64,000 nucleotides of DNA. Origin: Phragmites australis (lineage: Eukaryota; Streptophyta; Magnoliopsida; Poales; Poaceae). Below the pieces are notes generated by a model. It worked only from the letters and a program-made list of their open reading frames with translations, was not told where the DNA came from and did not search any database. Positions within the stretch are counted from its first letter, which is position 1, and the number at the start of each line of letters is the position of its first letter. Positions 22,791 to 34,600 of the stretch are shown here, one piece after another. The position numbers and the translations under genes were made by a program. The DNA lies in NCBI RefSeq assembly GCF_958298935.1, contig NC_084942.1:12097501-12161500 (forward strand), written 5' to 3'.

Positions 22791-24834
22791 ATGGCTTCAG
22801 ATAGTATTCCACAAAACCTTGTGTTTTTGATGGAGTTGATTTTTAGTTCTAGAAGATGAAGATGGAGGCCTACATTCAAGCACAGGGCTTTGCAATTTAG
22901 GAAAAGGTCGACAAGCCATATGTGGTCCCTGAGAATAAGGAAGTGATAGCACAGAACATGTCTCATGTCGAGGAGAACAACAAGGCAAGGAACCTAATCA
23001 TCCAAGGCTTGGGAAGGAGCGACTTCGATCAAGTAATACATCTCAAATCGGTGTACGAGGTATGGAAAGCACTATGTGATTATCATGAAGGTTCAACTTC
23101 TATTAAAGAGGTATGTCAAGATTTATTTAAGAAAGATTACATGCATTTTGAGATGAAGCCTGGTGAGTCACTAAATGATTTCTTTGCTCGGTTTAATAAA
23201 ATTCTTAGCAATTTGCGTGCTGTTTGTATACTGATGCTGAGAATGCACATCAATTTCTAGGAGCTTTAGATATGTCAGTGTGGGAGATGAAAGTTACATC
23301 TATTAGAGAATCTACTGTCATGAGTTAACTTACATTAGATGTACTTTATTCTAAATTAAAAACTCATGAGCTAGATGTTTTTGCTAGGAAGAACGTTAAT
23401 AAATCAATTGCTTTGGTCCCTCAACCCAACATTTCTCTAATTGAATCTTCTTCATCAAGTTTTCATTATCTTCTACATGTTCACTAACCGATGATCAGCT
23501 TGAGTTAATTCCTGAAGAAGATTTAGCACTACTTTCTACTCGGTTCTCTAAAGCATTGTAGAATGTGCGTATGAGGAAGAGAGGAACTGGAGGTTCTCAA
23601 AGATGCTATGAATGTGGTGATCTTAACCACATTTGTTCCAATTGTCCTAAGCTTGCAGATAAAGCATCAAAAGAGGAGAAGGAGAAAAAGAAGCGATCGT
23701 TCAATTTCAAGAAGAAAAAGAGCTTTCTCAACCGCAGGGTTGTGCATCGAGTTCTTTCAGTGCTTGAACAAGTCAACTTGAGTAACGTTTATTCAGAGAG
23801 CAGCGAGGATGACACAACATCTAAGAGCAAGACATTGTGTGATTTGACTGGATTGTGTCTCATGGCAAGCAACAAAGAAAGCTCAACTGAGGATAAACTT
23901 GACAGTGACGGAAATGAGGTATTACCTACTTATGATAATCTATCTAATGTTGTTGTTCATCTTGGTACACTCTTAGAGAAACATAACAAGAAAATTAAGA
24001 AACCTGATGTTTTAATTGAATCACTTAATTATGAAATTGCAAGACTTAAGACTTTAATTCCTGGTGATGATGCTTGCAAGTCACGTGACTTAATTTATTC
24101 TGAGCTCACTTCTCTTAGAGATGTTAATCCTTCTACTCTTGAGAAACTTAGAGAAGAACTCAGAAAAATGAGAAACTTGTTGTGTTGAATTGCAAACATG
24201 TTAAAAATGTAAGTTGTTCAACATCTGATTTGCATGATTCAATTTCCTATTCTAATTACTCAATTCTTGAATTGAAGTTGCATGATGCCAATACTAGAGT
24301 TTCTCAAATAGCTAATGACATGATTACTCATGAGGTTCTTTTAGGCTCTAACTGTTGTAAACAAAAGAAACGCATGAGTATTGCTTGTTATAAGTGTCAA
24401 GCTCTTTCTAAACAAGTTGATTACTTGAAAGGAACTTTAGAACAGTTTTCTAAGGGAAATCAAAATCTAAACCTGATTTTAGATTCATCTAAGTCAAGTA
24501 CATGTAAACAAGGTTTAGGTTTTGATCCCTTTGCTCGTTCTAAGACAAATGCACCCACTATTGTTAGAGCTCTTGGTTGTGGCAAATATTGAACTCTTGC
24601 TGAATCTGAACCTAAGAAGGTTGTTTTAAATCTGCTGGATTTTTGTCCTCTACAATGAATGCAAATGTTGCTTCTTCTTCAAAATCCATACATCGGGTTA
24701 AGTACACTTGCACTCATTGTGGCAGAGATGGATATTTAGTAGAATTTTGCTTTAGACTAGCTAAACAACAAAAGAAAGAAAAGTCTATGGCTAGTCTAAT
24801 TTGTGAAAGGCACGTTTTCCTCGTGAGCTTGTGA
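22791..24834 (+). pseudogene. Element J gag with zinc knuckles and coiled-coil tail
   Basis: The first ATG after the primer site (22791) opens MASDSIPQ-like sequence, with an early frame loss. Recognisable blocks are the capsid part (22922-23260; NLIIQGLGRSDFDQVIHLKS, FFARFNKILSNL), a zinc knuckle CYECGDLNHICSNC (about 23595-23640), a lysine-rich stretch and a long helical, probably coiled-coil part (23860-24180 and 24182-24592). A second finger-like motif CTHCGRDGYLVEFC lies near 24705, with tyrosine where histidine is expected. Such a long gag tail with two finger motifs is characteristic of SIRE elements. Several stops and shifts; not functional. Confidence 0.75.
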
Positions 24835-25094
24835 CACCTCATTTTGTGCTTCAGGTGAAACAATCATCACCTGTTACTACTCGTGTAGCCCAAGTTGAAC
24901 CTACTGGAGCTTCTCAAGTTGAGATTACTTGAGCTGCTAGCGCTTCTAGAGTTGAACTCACTCAAGCTTCTTGAGTTAAGTCTACTTGAGCTTCTCGTGT
25001 TTTGCCTACTCGTGTTGTTGGTCGAGTGACTCAGTATTGGATTTCTAAAAGCTTTATTACTAACTCCAGTACTGAGTCATTGACATCTTCTGTT

Positions 25095-27070
25095 TCCTTG
25101 TAGGCTTCTCGAGCAATGAAGGAGAACATTTGGCTAGTCGATTCCGGATGCTCATGCCACATGTCCGGTGATAAAAAAATAGGTTCTCCTCCCTTGTACG
25201 TGCATCTCATGTTGAAAGTGTTACTTTTGGAGGTGCTTCTTCTACCTCAGTTGTTGCAAAAGGTACAGTGCAGGTAAATAACATGTTTATGTTCAAGGAT
25301 GTTGCTTTAGTCGAGAACATCAAATTTAACTTGCTTTCTGTCTCACAAATGATTGATGAAGACCTTAAGGTGAGATTTAAGAAAAATGAATGTAACATAT
25401 TAGATGCTTCAGGTGATCTGGTTTTTTAGAATCTCACGCTTTGGAAGAGTTTTTAAGGCTGATTTTGATGTGTCACCTTCTTCTAAGCATAGATGTCTTG
25501 CTGCTAATGTTTCTAAAGATTTATTCTTTTGGCATCATGGACTTGGTCATATTGGTATAGATCATCTCACTCGAGTTAGTGGTTTAGATCTTATTCGTGG
25601 CTTGCCTAAGCTTAAGGGTGATAGCGAGTTAGTTTGCTCTTCTTGTAGACATGGTAAAATGCATTCAGATTCACATCCACCTACTACCATGGTTATGACA
25701 AATGCACCCGGTCAACTTTTACACCTTGATACTGTTGGTCCTTCTAGAGTACAATCTTTTGGAGGTAAATGGTATGTGTTTGTTATTGTTGATGACTACT
25801 CTAGATATTCTTGTGTTACTTTATGACATCTAAGGATGAAGCTTTTGGTTATTTTATAAGTTTAGTTCTTAGATTGTATGTTGATCTCCCAGAATCTTTG
25901 AGAGCGATTAGAAGTGATAATGGAACAAAATTTAAGAATTCTTCTTTTGATCACTTTTGTATCGAGAAAGGTATGTGTTTGTTATTGTTGATGACTACTC
26001 TAGATATTCTTGGGTTACTTCATGACATCTAAGGATGAAGCTTTTGGTTATTTTAGAAGTTTAGTTCTTAGATTGTATGTTGATCTCCCAGGATCTTTGA
26101 GAGCAATTAGAAGTGATAATGGAACAAAATTTAAGAATTCTTCTTTTGATCACTTCTGTATTGAGAAAGGTATTGAACATCAATTTTCATCACCTAGAGT
26201 TCCTCAACAAAATGGTGTAATTGAAAGGAACAATAGAACTATGGTCGAGATGGCTAGGACCATGTTAGATGAATTTTCTACTTCTAGAAAATTTTGGGCA
26301 GAAGCTATATTTACTTCTTGTTATGTTTCAAACTATGTTTTCTTGAGATCTAAATTGGGTAAAACTTCATATGAGCTGCGGTTTGGACATAGGCCTAGTG
26401 TATCTCACTTTAGAGTTTTTGGCTACAAGTGCTTTATGCTGAAATCTAGAAATTTGGATAAGTTTTAGTCTAGATCAACAGATGGTATTTTTCTTGGATA
26501 TCCTGTTCATACTCGTGTCTATCGAGTGCTTGTTTTGGAGACTAATAAAATTGTTGAAACCTGTGAGGTTACTTTTGATGAGACTAGTCCTGGAACTAGA
26601 TCAAGTGATACAGGTACAGGTACACATATTCAGGTGGAGTTCGAGAGCATTTTTGTGAATGATGATGAGGTCAATGAGGATGAGATTTTAATTTTGATGA
26701 TACAATTAGCTGTAGATCCCTTGACACCTTCGATCACTTCAGCTACAGTTGGACATCCTCAAGCATTTACATCATCTGTGCGTATTGGAGGAGAAGAAGA
26801 GATTGCTTCTCGAGTGATAGCTCCTTTGCACATTCAGTGGAGTCATCCACCTGATCAGATGATTGGAGATTTACATGAGCGGGTGACACGGTCCAAGTTT
26901 ATTGATTCTAATTCTCATGCTCATTCAGCTTTTGTTGCTTCTGTTGAACCCAAAGATGTTTCACATGCATTAACTGACGGATCTTGGATCAATGCTGTTG
27001 CTGCAAGAGATCATCTTGCCCTAGAAAGTATGGCGGGAGTTTCTTCTAAGGAGGAGACTAAAGCTTGGTG
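25095..27070 (+). pseudogene. Element J protease and integrase
   Basis: Protease: IWLVDSGCSCHMSGDK (near 25130) with the D-S-G active site. Integrase: zinc-binding region (FFWHHGLGHIGIDHL, VCSSCRHGKM, 25520-25660), then the catalytic core (LLHLDTVGPS near 25720; AIRSDNGTKFKNSS; VPQQNGVIERNNRT near 26210) supplying the D, D and E residues. A 199-bp tandem duplication (25772-26169) breaks the core. Both copies also lack one base between the codons for V-T and M-T-S-K-D. The C-terminal linker is present to about 27010; reverse transcriptase never starts. Confidence 0.8.
25772..26169 (+). repeat. 199-bp tandem duplication inside the J integrase
   Basis: Copies 25772-25970 and 25971-26169 both begin GTATGTGTTTGTT and end GAGAAAG. 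They differ at about eight positions by eye. The duplication is not a multiple of three, so it shifts the frame. Confidence 0.9.
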
Positions 27071-27129
27071 AAGAAGTTTGAGATGAAGGAACACCACAAA
27101 TGTATTGATAGTGGAAAAATGGATTGGTC
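27071..27129. other. Junction between elements J and D, unassigned
   Basis: About 60 bases between the last copia-like codons and the TGAGGGG that may start D's 3' LTR. No recognisable motif. Confidence 0.4.
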
Positions 27130-27990
27130 TGAGGGGAGTATTACAGCGTGACTTTGTGTTTCCACACCTCTGTGTCCTGTATGTTATTTATTCTCCTCCC
27201 CTCAGATGACCATGGCTCCTTATTTATAGGGTTGTGCGTAGCTTAGCGTACAAGTTATCGCTATGTGCAAAATATCAAGGACCTTGCCCAGTTACATGGC
27301 CTTATCCTAGATAACTACTTTTTACCCTACATAGAAGATAAAATATCTACCATGGTTACTATTATGGTGCCTGTACCCAGAGGGCTGTCAGGACAACATC
27401 CATTGTACTGGGGTGTCAGGACTGCGCCCACTAGCCTAGGTACTTAATGTCGGTCACTTCCTTGCAAGCAAAGGATGACTAGCGTTCCTCTTCTGGCAGA
27501 TCTTTCTTGAGGCCTGATGGCTTACCTCATAGCCTTTGGGAAGCCTGCCCAAGCCCCAGAGACAGGGGCTTCGGGGGGAGGTATGGCTTCAAGAGATGGA
27601 GGCTTCGGGAGTCATGGCTCTGGGAGATGACGACTTTGGGAGGCATGGCTCCAGGAGATGAAGGCTTCAGGAGTCATGGCTCCGGGAGGTGGTTACTCCG
27701 AAGCCCGAGTCAGAAAGCGGCCTTCGGTAGGTGTTGGCCCATGGGCATGGGCTAGCTGAGGCAAAAGGCCTCCGGCGGTCCCTAGCTTGCTGTTGATGGC
27801 TTATGGTCCCTAATTCTTGCCTGGGAAGATTCGATCCACTTGATCTGAATTGTCTGTTCGATGACGATGGTGATAAGAGGCATTGAATGTGCCTTGTGAG
27901 AAAGGCGCGATTACACCTTGTCAGGCGGACGTGGGACGCGTGGCGTCTTGTGGTTAGGGTGTCATGGGGGGCGGTTTTGCTCCGCCATGA
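27130..27990 (-). mobile_element. Probable 3' LTR region of element D (ends uncertain)
   Basis: Read on the minus strand there is a TATA box (CCTATAAATA, 27221-27230) followed after about 90 bases by ...CCCCTCA at 27130, which could be the LTR's CA end. The start near the antisense gene is not resolvable without a second copy. The stretch includes a 32-bp tandem repeat. Position, outside the antisense gene and next to foreign DNA, is the main argument. Confidence 0.35.
27567..27692. repeat. Tandem repeat, about four units of 30-34 bp
   Basis: Units of the form GGCTTCGGGAGTCATGGCTC plus GGGAGATGA follow each other four times with substitutions and small length changes. It probably arose by slippage in the D LTR or spacer. 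Confidence 0.7.
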
Positions 27991-28061
27991 TTGTGGCCTG
28001 GCAGGCGAAGGGATAGGGCACACACTCATTTTTCTAGGAGAGGTAATCTCTCCCTTAACTT

Positions 28062-28069
28062 TATAAGGG
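28062..28069 (+). promoter_or_regulatory. TATA box of the element D antisense gene
   Basis: TATAAGGG in the context ACTTTATAAGGGGAGGG, 159 bases before the ATG at 28221. Element E has TATAAAAG with GGGAGGG after it, 160 bases before its ATG (48909 and 49069). The shared spacing between two diverged elements supports a real promoter on this strand. Confidence 0.55.
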
Positions 28070-28220
28070 GAGGGATTACCCTAAGTGGCCTTTTTGCTTG
28101 CGCTTTGTTCTCATCTGCCATTTGCCTCCAGTTGTCCTTGCTTTGCGTATGTGTCTGTCGATTGTTGCTCTTCTTTCTTCTCCGCCGCCCAACACCTTTC
28201 GCCTGCTTCCTGTGATTTGT

Positions 28221-31200
28221 ATGGCTAACTCGAGTGCCCTGGGTGGAGCAGGAACTTAGGCAGCGAGCGAAACCGCCTGTGTGGCCGTGGCAGGGGGGCC
28301 CTCAGGTGACGCCAGTTCCTCCATTGTTGATGGGGCCGCTGCTTGGGGTGGAGCTCCGCCGCACCAGCAGAAGTCATCCTCAGAAGACCACTGTGCTGCG
28401 GGTGTCTGCATCGATTATGAGGAGCTTGACCGGATTGTTAGGGAGGGAAAGATTCCCTCTAGAGCCGTCGCTCGGTCTCTGCTAGACGAGGAGGTCTCGG
28501 AGCCTCTAGCCCACGAAGTCGTGGTGTTCGAGGATTTCTTCAAAGCGGGCTTGGGCTTTCCGTTGGCACCGCTGCTCGAGGAGGTGCGTCGCCACTACTA
28601 CGTGGAGATTCCGTAGCTCCATGCCAATGCCATCGCCCGCCTGGCCACCTTCGAGTGGGCCATGCGGGCAAAGGGGTGTGAAGTGAGGGCAGACTTCTTC
28701 GCGACCCTCCACTTCGCTAGCTGTCAGCTGAAGATGATCAAGGGTGAGGGGACAAAGAGGCCCCTCAGCTTTGGCAGTGTTAACTTCCAGATACGATCGC
28801 AGTATCACGATGCCTTCCTGGCGAAGGCTATTAACGGTCAGTGGTATACCGGTTGGTTGCAGTGATGGTTTTACTACAATGTTGGCCTCGCATCCACCAT
28901 TCGCTCCACAAACAAAGATATCGCGTATGTCCCAGAGCCGAAGACGGGGATCACGGACGACCAGTTTGCTTCACGGCTGGCCCTTCTCTGGAGGGTGGCT
29001 GAAAGGATGAGCTTGCATGATCTCGTAGTTCACCATGTTGTGCATTTGGCCCCTTTAGATGGGCTAGGACTGCACCTTCGAGCAAGGTGTGAAAGAGTGG
29101 CCGAAGGTGTACTCCGGCCCCCTGTCAGCTCTGTTGAGTCCTCTTTGTTGTCCGGTTTTTCATTCATAGTGTGAGCTACCTTTTTCTTTCAAAGAGCTGC
29201 CTTCTGCTGGAGCGCGCGATGAAGATCGCCGAAGTGATCCTGGGCCTACATACTCATGCGGAGCAGAGTGGCAGGGGGCTCTAACACGGAGTTGGGATCG
29301 GTACAACCGTGTCTTCTTTTATCTCAGAGTGGGAGCTCCAGCGTGGCGGGATCCGCAAGAAGCGTAATGCTGCCGAGAAACGAGTGCGCGCTGCTCGCAC
29401 GATCCATGTGAAGCTGCTCTGGGCCCGACAGCCTTCTGTCCTTGGAGGTTCGCATACTGGCTCGACAGCTGAGTTGTTCGAGGTATCACTAGTTCGTAGG
29501 AAGCGTCAGAGGAGGGTCAGAAGTGCAGGCGACCTATTCGGAGTTGAGGGTCAGCTCGGTGGTGGTGACCAGGGCAAGGGCTTGGCCTCTCCAGACATTG
29601 CCGGCCATGGCCAGAGCCAGAGAGGAGGAGTGGCCTTCCGTGGAATATGATTTTAGGTTCACCGGTTCGGACATTGATCATGTTACGGGCCCTTCTATGA
29701 GAGGACTTGGTGAGTTGTCATTGCTTCGTTAGCTATATCCTGTTTGGGTCATGCACTGGGATCTTGACCTTGTGTTTCTTGGTATTTCGCAGCGACCGCT
29801 GAGGTGGATGTTTCTTCTACTCCTCCCTTGAAGGCTGGGGCGCCCTGACAGGGGACAGGAACTCCTTTGGACGTGTCCCCAAAGGCCACCTTGGGGGACG
29901 TGGCCTTGTCTCCGTGGAGCCCCGAGCCAGCTGGTGACTTGGCCCAGCTGGCCAGTGTTGGGGGCACTGTGCCCTCCGCTGGGGCTCCCCCTGCGATGGC
30001 CGAGGGGGGCCCCAGCCTTAGGGTATTAACTTTGGATGACTTTGCACTGCGCCCAGAGGCATCAAGGGCCTTCGTCGTGGCCTCCTCTCTTCTCCGATGT
30101 GGAGAGGTTGAGTGATCATTGGCCCAGCGTCCTTTGGAGGAAGCGGAGACGCATTTGGTAGCAGTGGCCCTACAGATCAGTGGTTTAGTCATGATTTACT
30201 GGGTCTGGTGTCTAGTTCTGAGTAGCTTATTTTGTCCTTTTCCTTCTTCTGTTGTGCCTCATAGCAAGTAATTTTGATGAGGGCACTAGGAGATGGGGGC
30301 GCGAGGCCTTTGCCTCAGCCTGTGACGAGGTTGACAGCCTTCGTCAGGCCTTGGAGGAGGCCCAGAAGCAGGTGGAGTCTTTGGAGGGTCATCTTTAGGA
30401 GGAGATGGCGCTGCATGAGCGTGACGAGGCTCTCCGGTGGGAGGAGGTTTTGAAGCCAGAGCTCATGAAGGCTGAGTCGCGAAAGGCTACCGAAGAAATT
30501 CGGGAGGCAAGGGAGTTCGCTGATGTGGCCAATGCGGCCCGAGTTTCGGCCGAAGGTGATGTTGAGACCCTTCGGGTCATGGTGGGTGAGGTGCGGCGAG
30601 AGTTGAAGGAGGCTCAGGCATCGGAGGGAGCATTGTGCTTGTAGTGCCAGTGGTTAGCTGCACTTGCGTCGGAGGTTGCCCGAATCACCTCCGACACCCT
30701 GAGCGGCCTTGGGGGCAGGTGTCCACCACTACCTTCAGACTTAGAGGTGTCAGTGATGCCACCCTTCTAGCTTAAGTCTACCGCGAAGGTCATGGATAGA
30801 GGTTCGGACATATACATGGGGTCCAGCGCATGCGGTGCTCCAGTTCACCCTACTACACCAAGCGGGGGTTAGTCCTCTCGAAGTACTGGAGCAGTAGGTG
30901 CTGGAATCCGTGATTGAGGGTTTTCAGCCTGAGGCACCTCTGGTGGAGATTCGTGTGGCTCTAGAGAACTTCCATCATAACTTTTGGGTGAGGCACGACT
31001 AGAGCATGACGCTGCGCTACATGCCAAGTCAGGTGACTCCAGGTGCCTCGGGAGGTCTTCATCCGGGTTCTTTGTCAAGAGGTCCGGCCCTTCATCCGGA
31101 TCCTACAGGCACCCTGCGGCCCTCTGGAGGCCTCTTGCTTTGCACCATTGCTCTGTAGGAGTAGTCTTCGTGTGTGGATGGCCCGGAGGTGCAGCTCTAT

Positions 31201-31601
31201 CGTAGGCTGTCTTTTTTTTCTTTCTTTCTTTTCGAAGGGGGTCAAAGTCTTAGTATGTTGACTACCCCCTTCTGCTTTATGTATTTGGGTTTTTTTCTTA
31301 TCTAAATGGAGTCATGTCTGCCTTCTTGTGGTTCACCTATGTTGTTTCGTAGTGTTTGTGCCTTTGAGGCTAACTAGAGTTCAATCTGTGTGTATAGGTG
31401 CGGTGTTCTGAAGCCGGAGGGGGCCTCGCTGGTATCTGGGATGGCGCCTTTGGGGAGGGATCGAGTGTGTCCAGAGCATCCTGGGCCACTCTACCTGTCT
31501 GACGGCGGAGTCCCTTTGTTATGCCCCGTGATTCGAGGGGCGCATGGATCCGAAGGTGGCCACCGATGTCTTGGTCAAGGTCGAGCTGGAGGATCCCCTT
31601 G
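28221..31601 (+). pseudogene. Element D antisense accessory gene (Tat aORF), main part
   Basis: Opposite in strand to D's gag-pol. From ATG 28221 the frame gives MANSSALGGAG, a stop, then DYEELDRIVREGKIPSRAVA, VVVFEDFFKAGLGFPLAPLL, LHANAIARLATFEWAMRAKG and GWLQ-stop-WFYYNVGLAS, in one frame to about 29170. This is the plant 'putative gypsy type transposon' domain (Pfam Transposase_28) known from Tat antisense ORFs. A second part (29310-29650) is basic. A third (30265-30645; EEIREAREFADVANAARVSA) is a coiled coil. Candidate introns: donor GTGAGT at 29710 with acceptor CGCAG ending 29792, and an acceptor CATAG ending 30264. Function of this gene family is unknown. Stops and shifts make it inactive. 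A solo LTR cuts it at 31602. Confidence 0.75.
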
Positions 31602-34600
31602 TGTCACACCCGATTTTAACGGCCAAAACCAGATGCGGCTTATGTGTGCCCAAGATGTTCAACACACATAAGGACATCACAGGTGAAGTAGCAAAAGCAA
31701 TACTTTTATTAAATAAACGTTAAACTCTTACAGCAATTGACATATATTGTCTTCTATGAAAATATCTACAACGGAACAGAAGCACTGGTGCCCAATAACA
31801 CCGTAGGCAACTGACCGGGAGACACGCGCCTAGAATGTCACAACCTCGTCTTGATAGTCTTCAACATCTTCACTTACTGAGCAGCAGCATACATGTCACA
31901 TGGGGTAGGGAAAATAGCAAGTGTGAGCATATAGAGTACTCAGCAAGTGGGGGAAAGTAATGATATGCAGGCTTATACCAAGAATAGGCTAACACATGAT
32001 ATATTTGCGTAAATACGAGTAATGAAAACATATTTGGACTCAAAAGCATTAAGCAATTATTAAGTGAATGTAACCCATACAGTCCAACACGCAACATACA
32101 AGGCTTCCCACCTTGCATATCATAACTGTCTAGTACTCCCTGTACTATAACCAAAACCACAACCATCTAGTACTCCCTATACCAGAACCATAACCACAAC
32201 CATCTAGTACTCCCTGTACCAGAACCATAACCACAACTATCTAGTACTCCCTGTACCAGAACCATAACCACAACCATCTAGTACTCCCTGTACCATAACC
32301 ATAACCACAACCAAACTCATAACCACAACCCATAATCACAACCCACTAATTATGTGAGGATCCAATTCTCTCATATCCGTGAGCATGGCTGTTATAACAG
32401 TTTTACACTCTGCAGAGGTTGTCCAGCTTTCCCCACGAGTCAGTGAATTCCATGTTGCCGTGTTCGCGAAACACTTAACACACGCTAGTGGTGTGCCACC
32501 GAGAATCACTGTATGACACTTTCCACTAACTAGAGACTAATCCAGTATGTGTCTGCCCACTAGGTTTCACCGCCAGGCTTTACGCAAGCTAAGCTCCTAC
32601 CCAGAAGCCCCCTTTTGTGCTGACCCAACACACACTGGACAGACTCTAATCAGTATGTCACGTCTTACCCATATCAGCCTCGTGGTTGGTACGTTACTTC
32701 TTGGGTTGTCGCTTCACGAATCGGTCCTTACTTAGGTTACTTGAGCGAACACTAAACCAACATCATAACCATGACAACCATCAAAACTACTTTGCTCAAG
32801 GCCTAAGGTTCCATGTTGCTAGACCATTAACACATTAACCATCAATGTTGTATATGTTCATTAGTCAAGATTATGACACTTCTCAACATCCCAAAAGTAT
32901 GGCTAAGCAATCTACCCACAAAGGACACCTAACCATAAACCATCTAGGTTCCAAGGGATGATAAGGGAAAATCTAGGGAAAACCCTAACATAGGTGACTT
33001 CCCATCATATTGACACTGCATGCAATTTTGTAAAACAAAATATTTAAAAACATAGGTTCAATATGATCAAGGACACTTGCCTTTTTCCCAATGCTACTCA
33101 GTGTTGTCGAAATCTTAGTCTTGAAGTCCCTCGAACTGCTCCGGAACGTTATCGACTAATTGCGAGAACTACCGACAAACAACACAAAGCAAAACACTAA
33201 GAACAACATACCAAACATCATTAAAACACTTTAAAAACACTATGGTTGGATAGGGATGATTTTAGAAACATTTAGATGCAAGAATCGTCCAAATCTGAGT
33301 GAAGATGAAAAGAGAACGGGCTTTCGGAAGATGGATTAGACTAAAAAGGAAAAACTAGTTTACTAGAGTTATCTTCCTATGGGAAAAGAGTGTATTGCAC
33401 AATCACTGTGTCAGGCTTGATAACATCATTGTGCAAGATTCAAGTAGTGTAGGGCAGACTAGACTTCGCTGACTAGGCTAAGGAGAATGATGTGGCGTTG
33501 ACTTGGCATGCTATACAAGTAACATCTTGGATCAAAGAAGGGATACGCCGAGATCTAGTATCGACCACCTATGATAGATCAAAAAGGCTGAAGGTTATGC
33601 TTCTAGGTTAAGGATACTACTAGTCACTCTATGTAGCGGTGGTGGTTCGAGTTTCATCAAAGACAACGATCGGGCGCGTGGCCACAGACATCGATGTCAG
33701 CTTCAGTGGTGTTTTAGTGAAACGAGGGGAGCATGGCGTAGAACGCGGAAAGACTAACTCAACGGTATGGTTGGTTTTTGAAGGGGTCATCCGAGGTAGT
33801 GGCAAAACAACGATGACTGCTGCTAGGTTTTGTGGTGACCGCGAACAGATGCAGAAACGAAGATGCTCGCGTTCCAGGAGATTGGCTATGCAATTTATGA
33901 AACCGTTTGAATAAGGAGGTTCATATAACTCGGGAACACAATGCTATGGCATAGTTTTGGGTAGATCATCCACTGAGAGGAAGAACGATCAACACAGATG
34001 AAACAGTTGATGGCTGCGACGTGCTGTGGTTGGCAATGGCATCTTGGTCGTGTCGCTGCACAAACGGGGATGGGCTCTTAGGGTAACGTAGAAGACTCCA
34101 TGGGACATGCCGTGACATGGTTGGTGCATCCATACAGCTTTCAAATTGACGGGGAACGCGAATGCAAATCCGGTGTGCGCGCAGAACGCGTCCAGAAACC
34201 GAACAGCGGGTATGTCGACCTTGGTTTCGATAGTTTGGCTAATCTAATGGCTGACCTGGTTTGTGAGGGCGTGGGCAACATCATGGGACATGCACTGGTG
34301 AAAGGGCTTGGTGATTTGACCACTGGTCGGTCGGGAACATCGATACCAATCGGCTATAGCACGGCTGTCCTGCGGCTGTCCGCGATGACGACGACCGTGG
34401 CGGTGTAGACGAGGCTTTGGCCGGGGCTAGGGCTTGGCTAGGGACTTAGTATGATTCTAAAACAGTAGTAAGGGAGGAAAATAAGAGGTCCTCACCTTGC
34501 TTTGATGGTCGAGGAAGGAGGATTCACGGAGAAGACGACGTAGCACATCACGGGCGGCGGCAGCGGCGGCTCCGGCGAACGGCGGCGCTCCGGCGACGCA

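Larger units (their letters stand above)
21597..27070 (+). mobile_element. Element J: SIRE-like Ty1/copia element, lacking RT, RNase H and 3' LTR
   Basis: Plus strand: probable 5' LTR (about 21597-22736), primer binding site, gag with a long lysine-rich and coiled-coil tail, protease and integrase. It then shows the SIRE-type linker (HIQWSHPPDQMIGDLHERVT near 26840) and breaks off at ALTDGSWINA, just before reverse transcriptase. No 3' LTR partner is seen before element D. Copia domain order (protease before integrase) and the gag architecture support the SIRE/Maximus lineage. Many stops. Confidence 0.8.

Noticed and set aside
32131..32315. Regular 37-bp repeats as a possible CRISPR array
   Set aside because: The whole unit repeats with no unique spacers, and it lies inside a plant LTR.
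33639..34408. Two ORFs in the solo LTR as captured genes
   Set aside because: Short, unrelated to each other, without recognisable motifs or splice sites; kept only as a note under the LTR.
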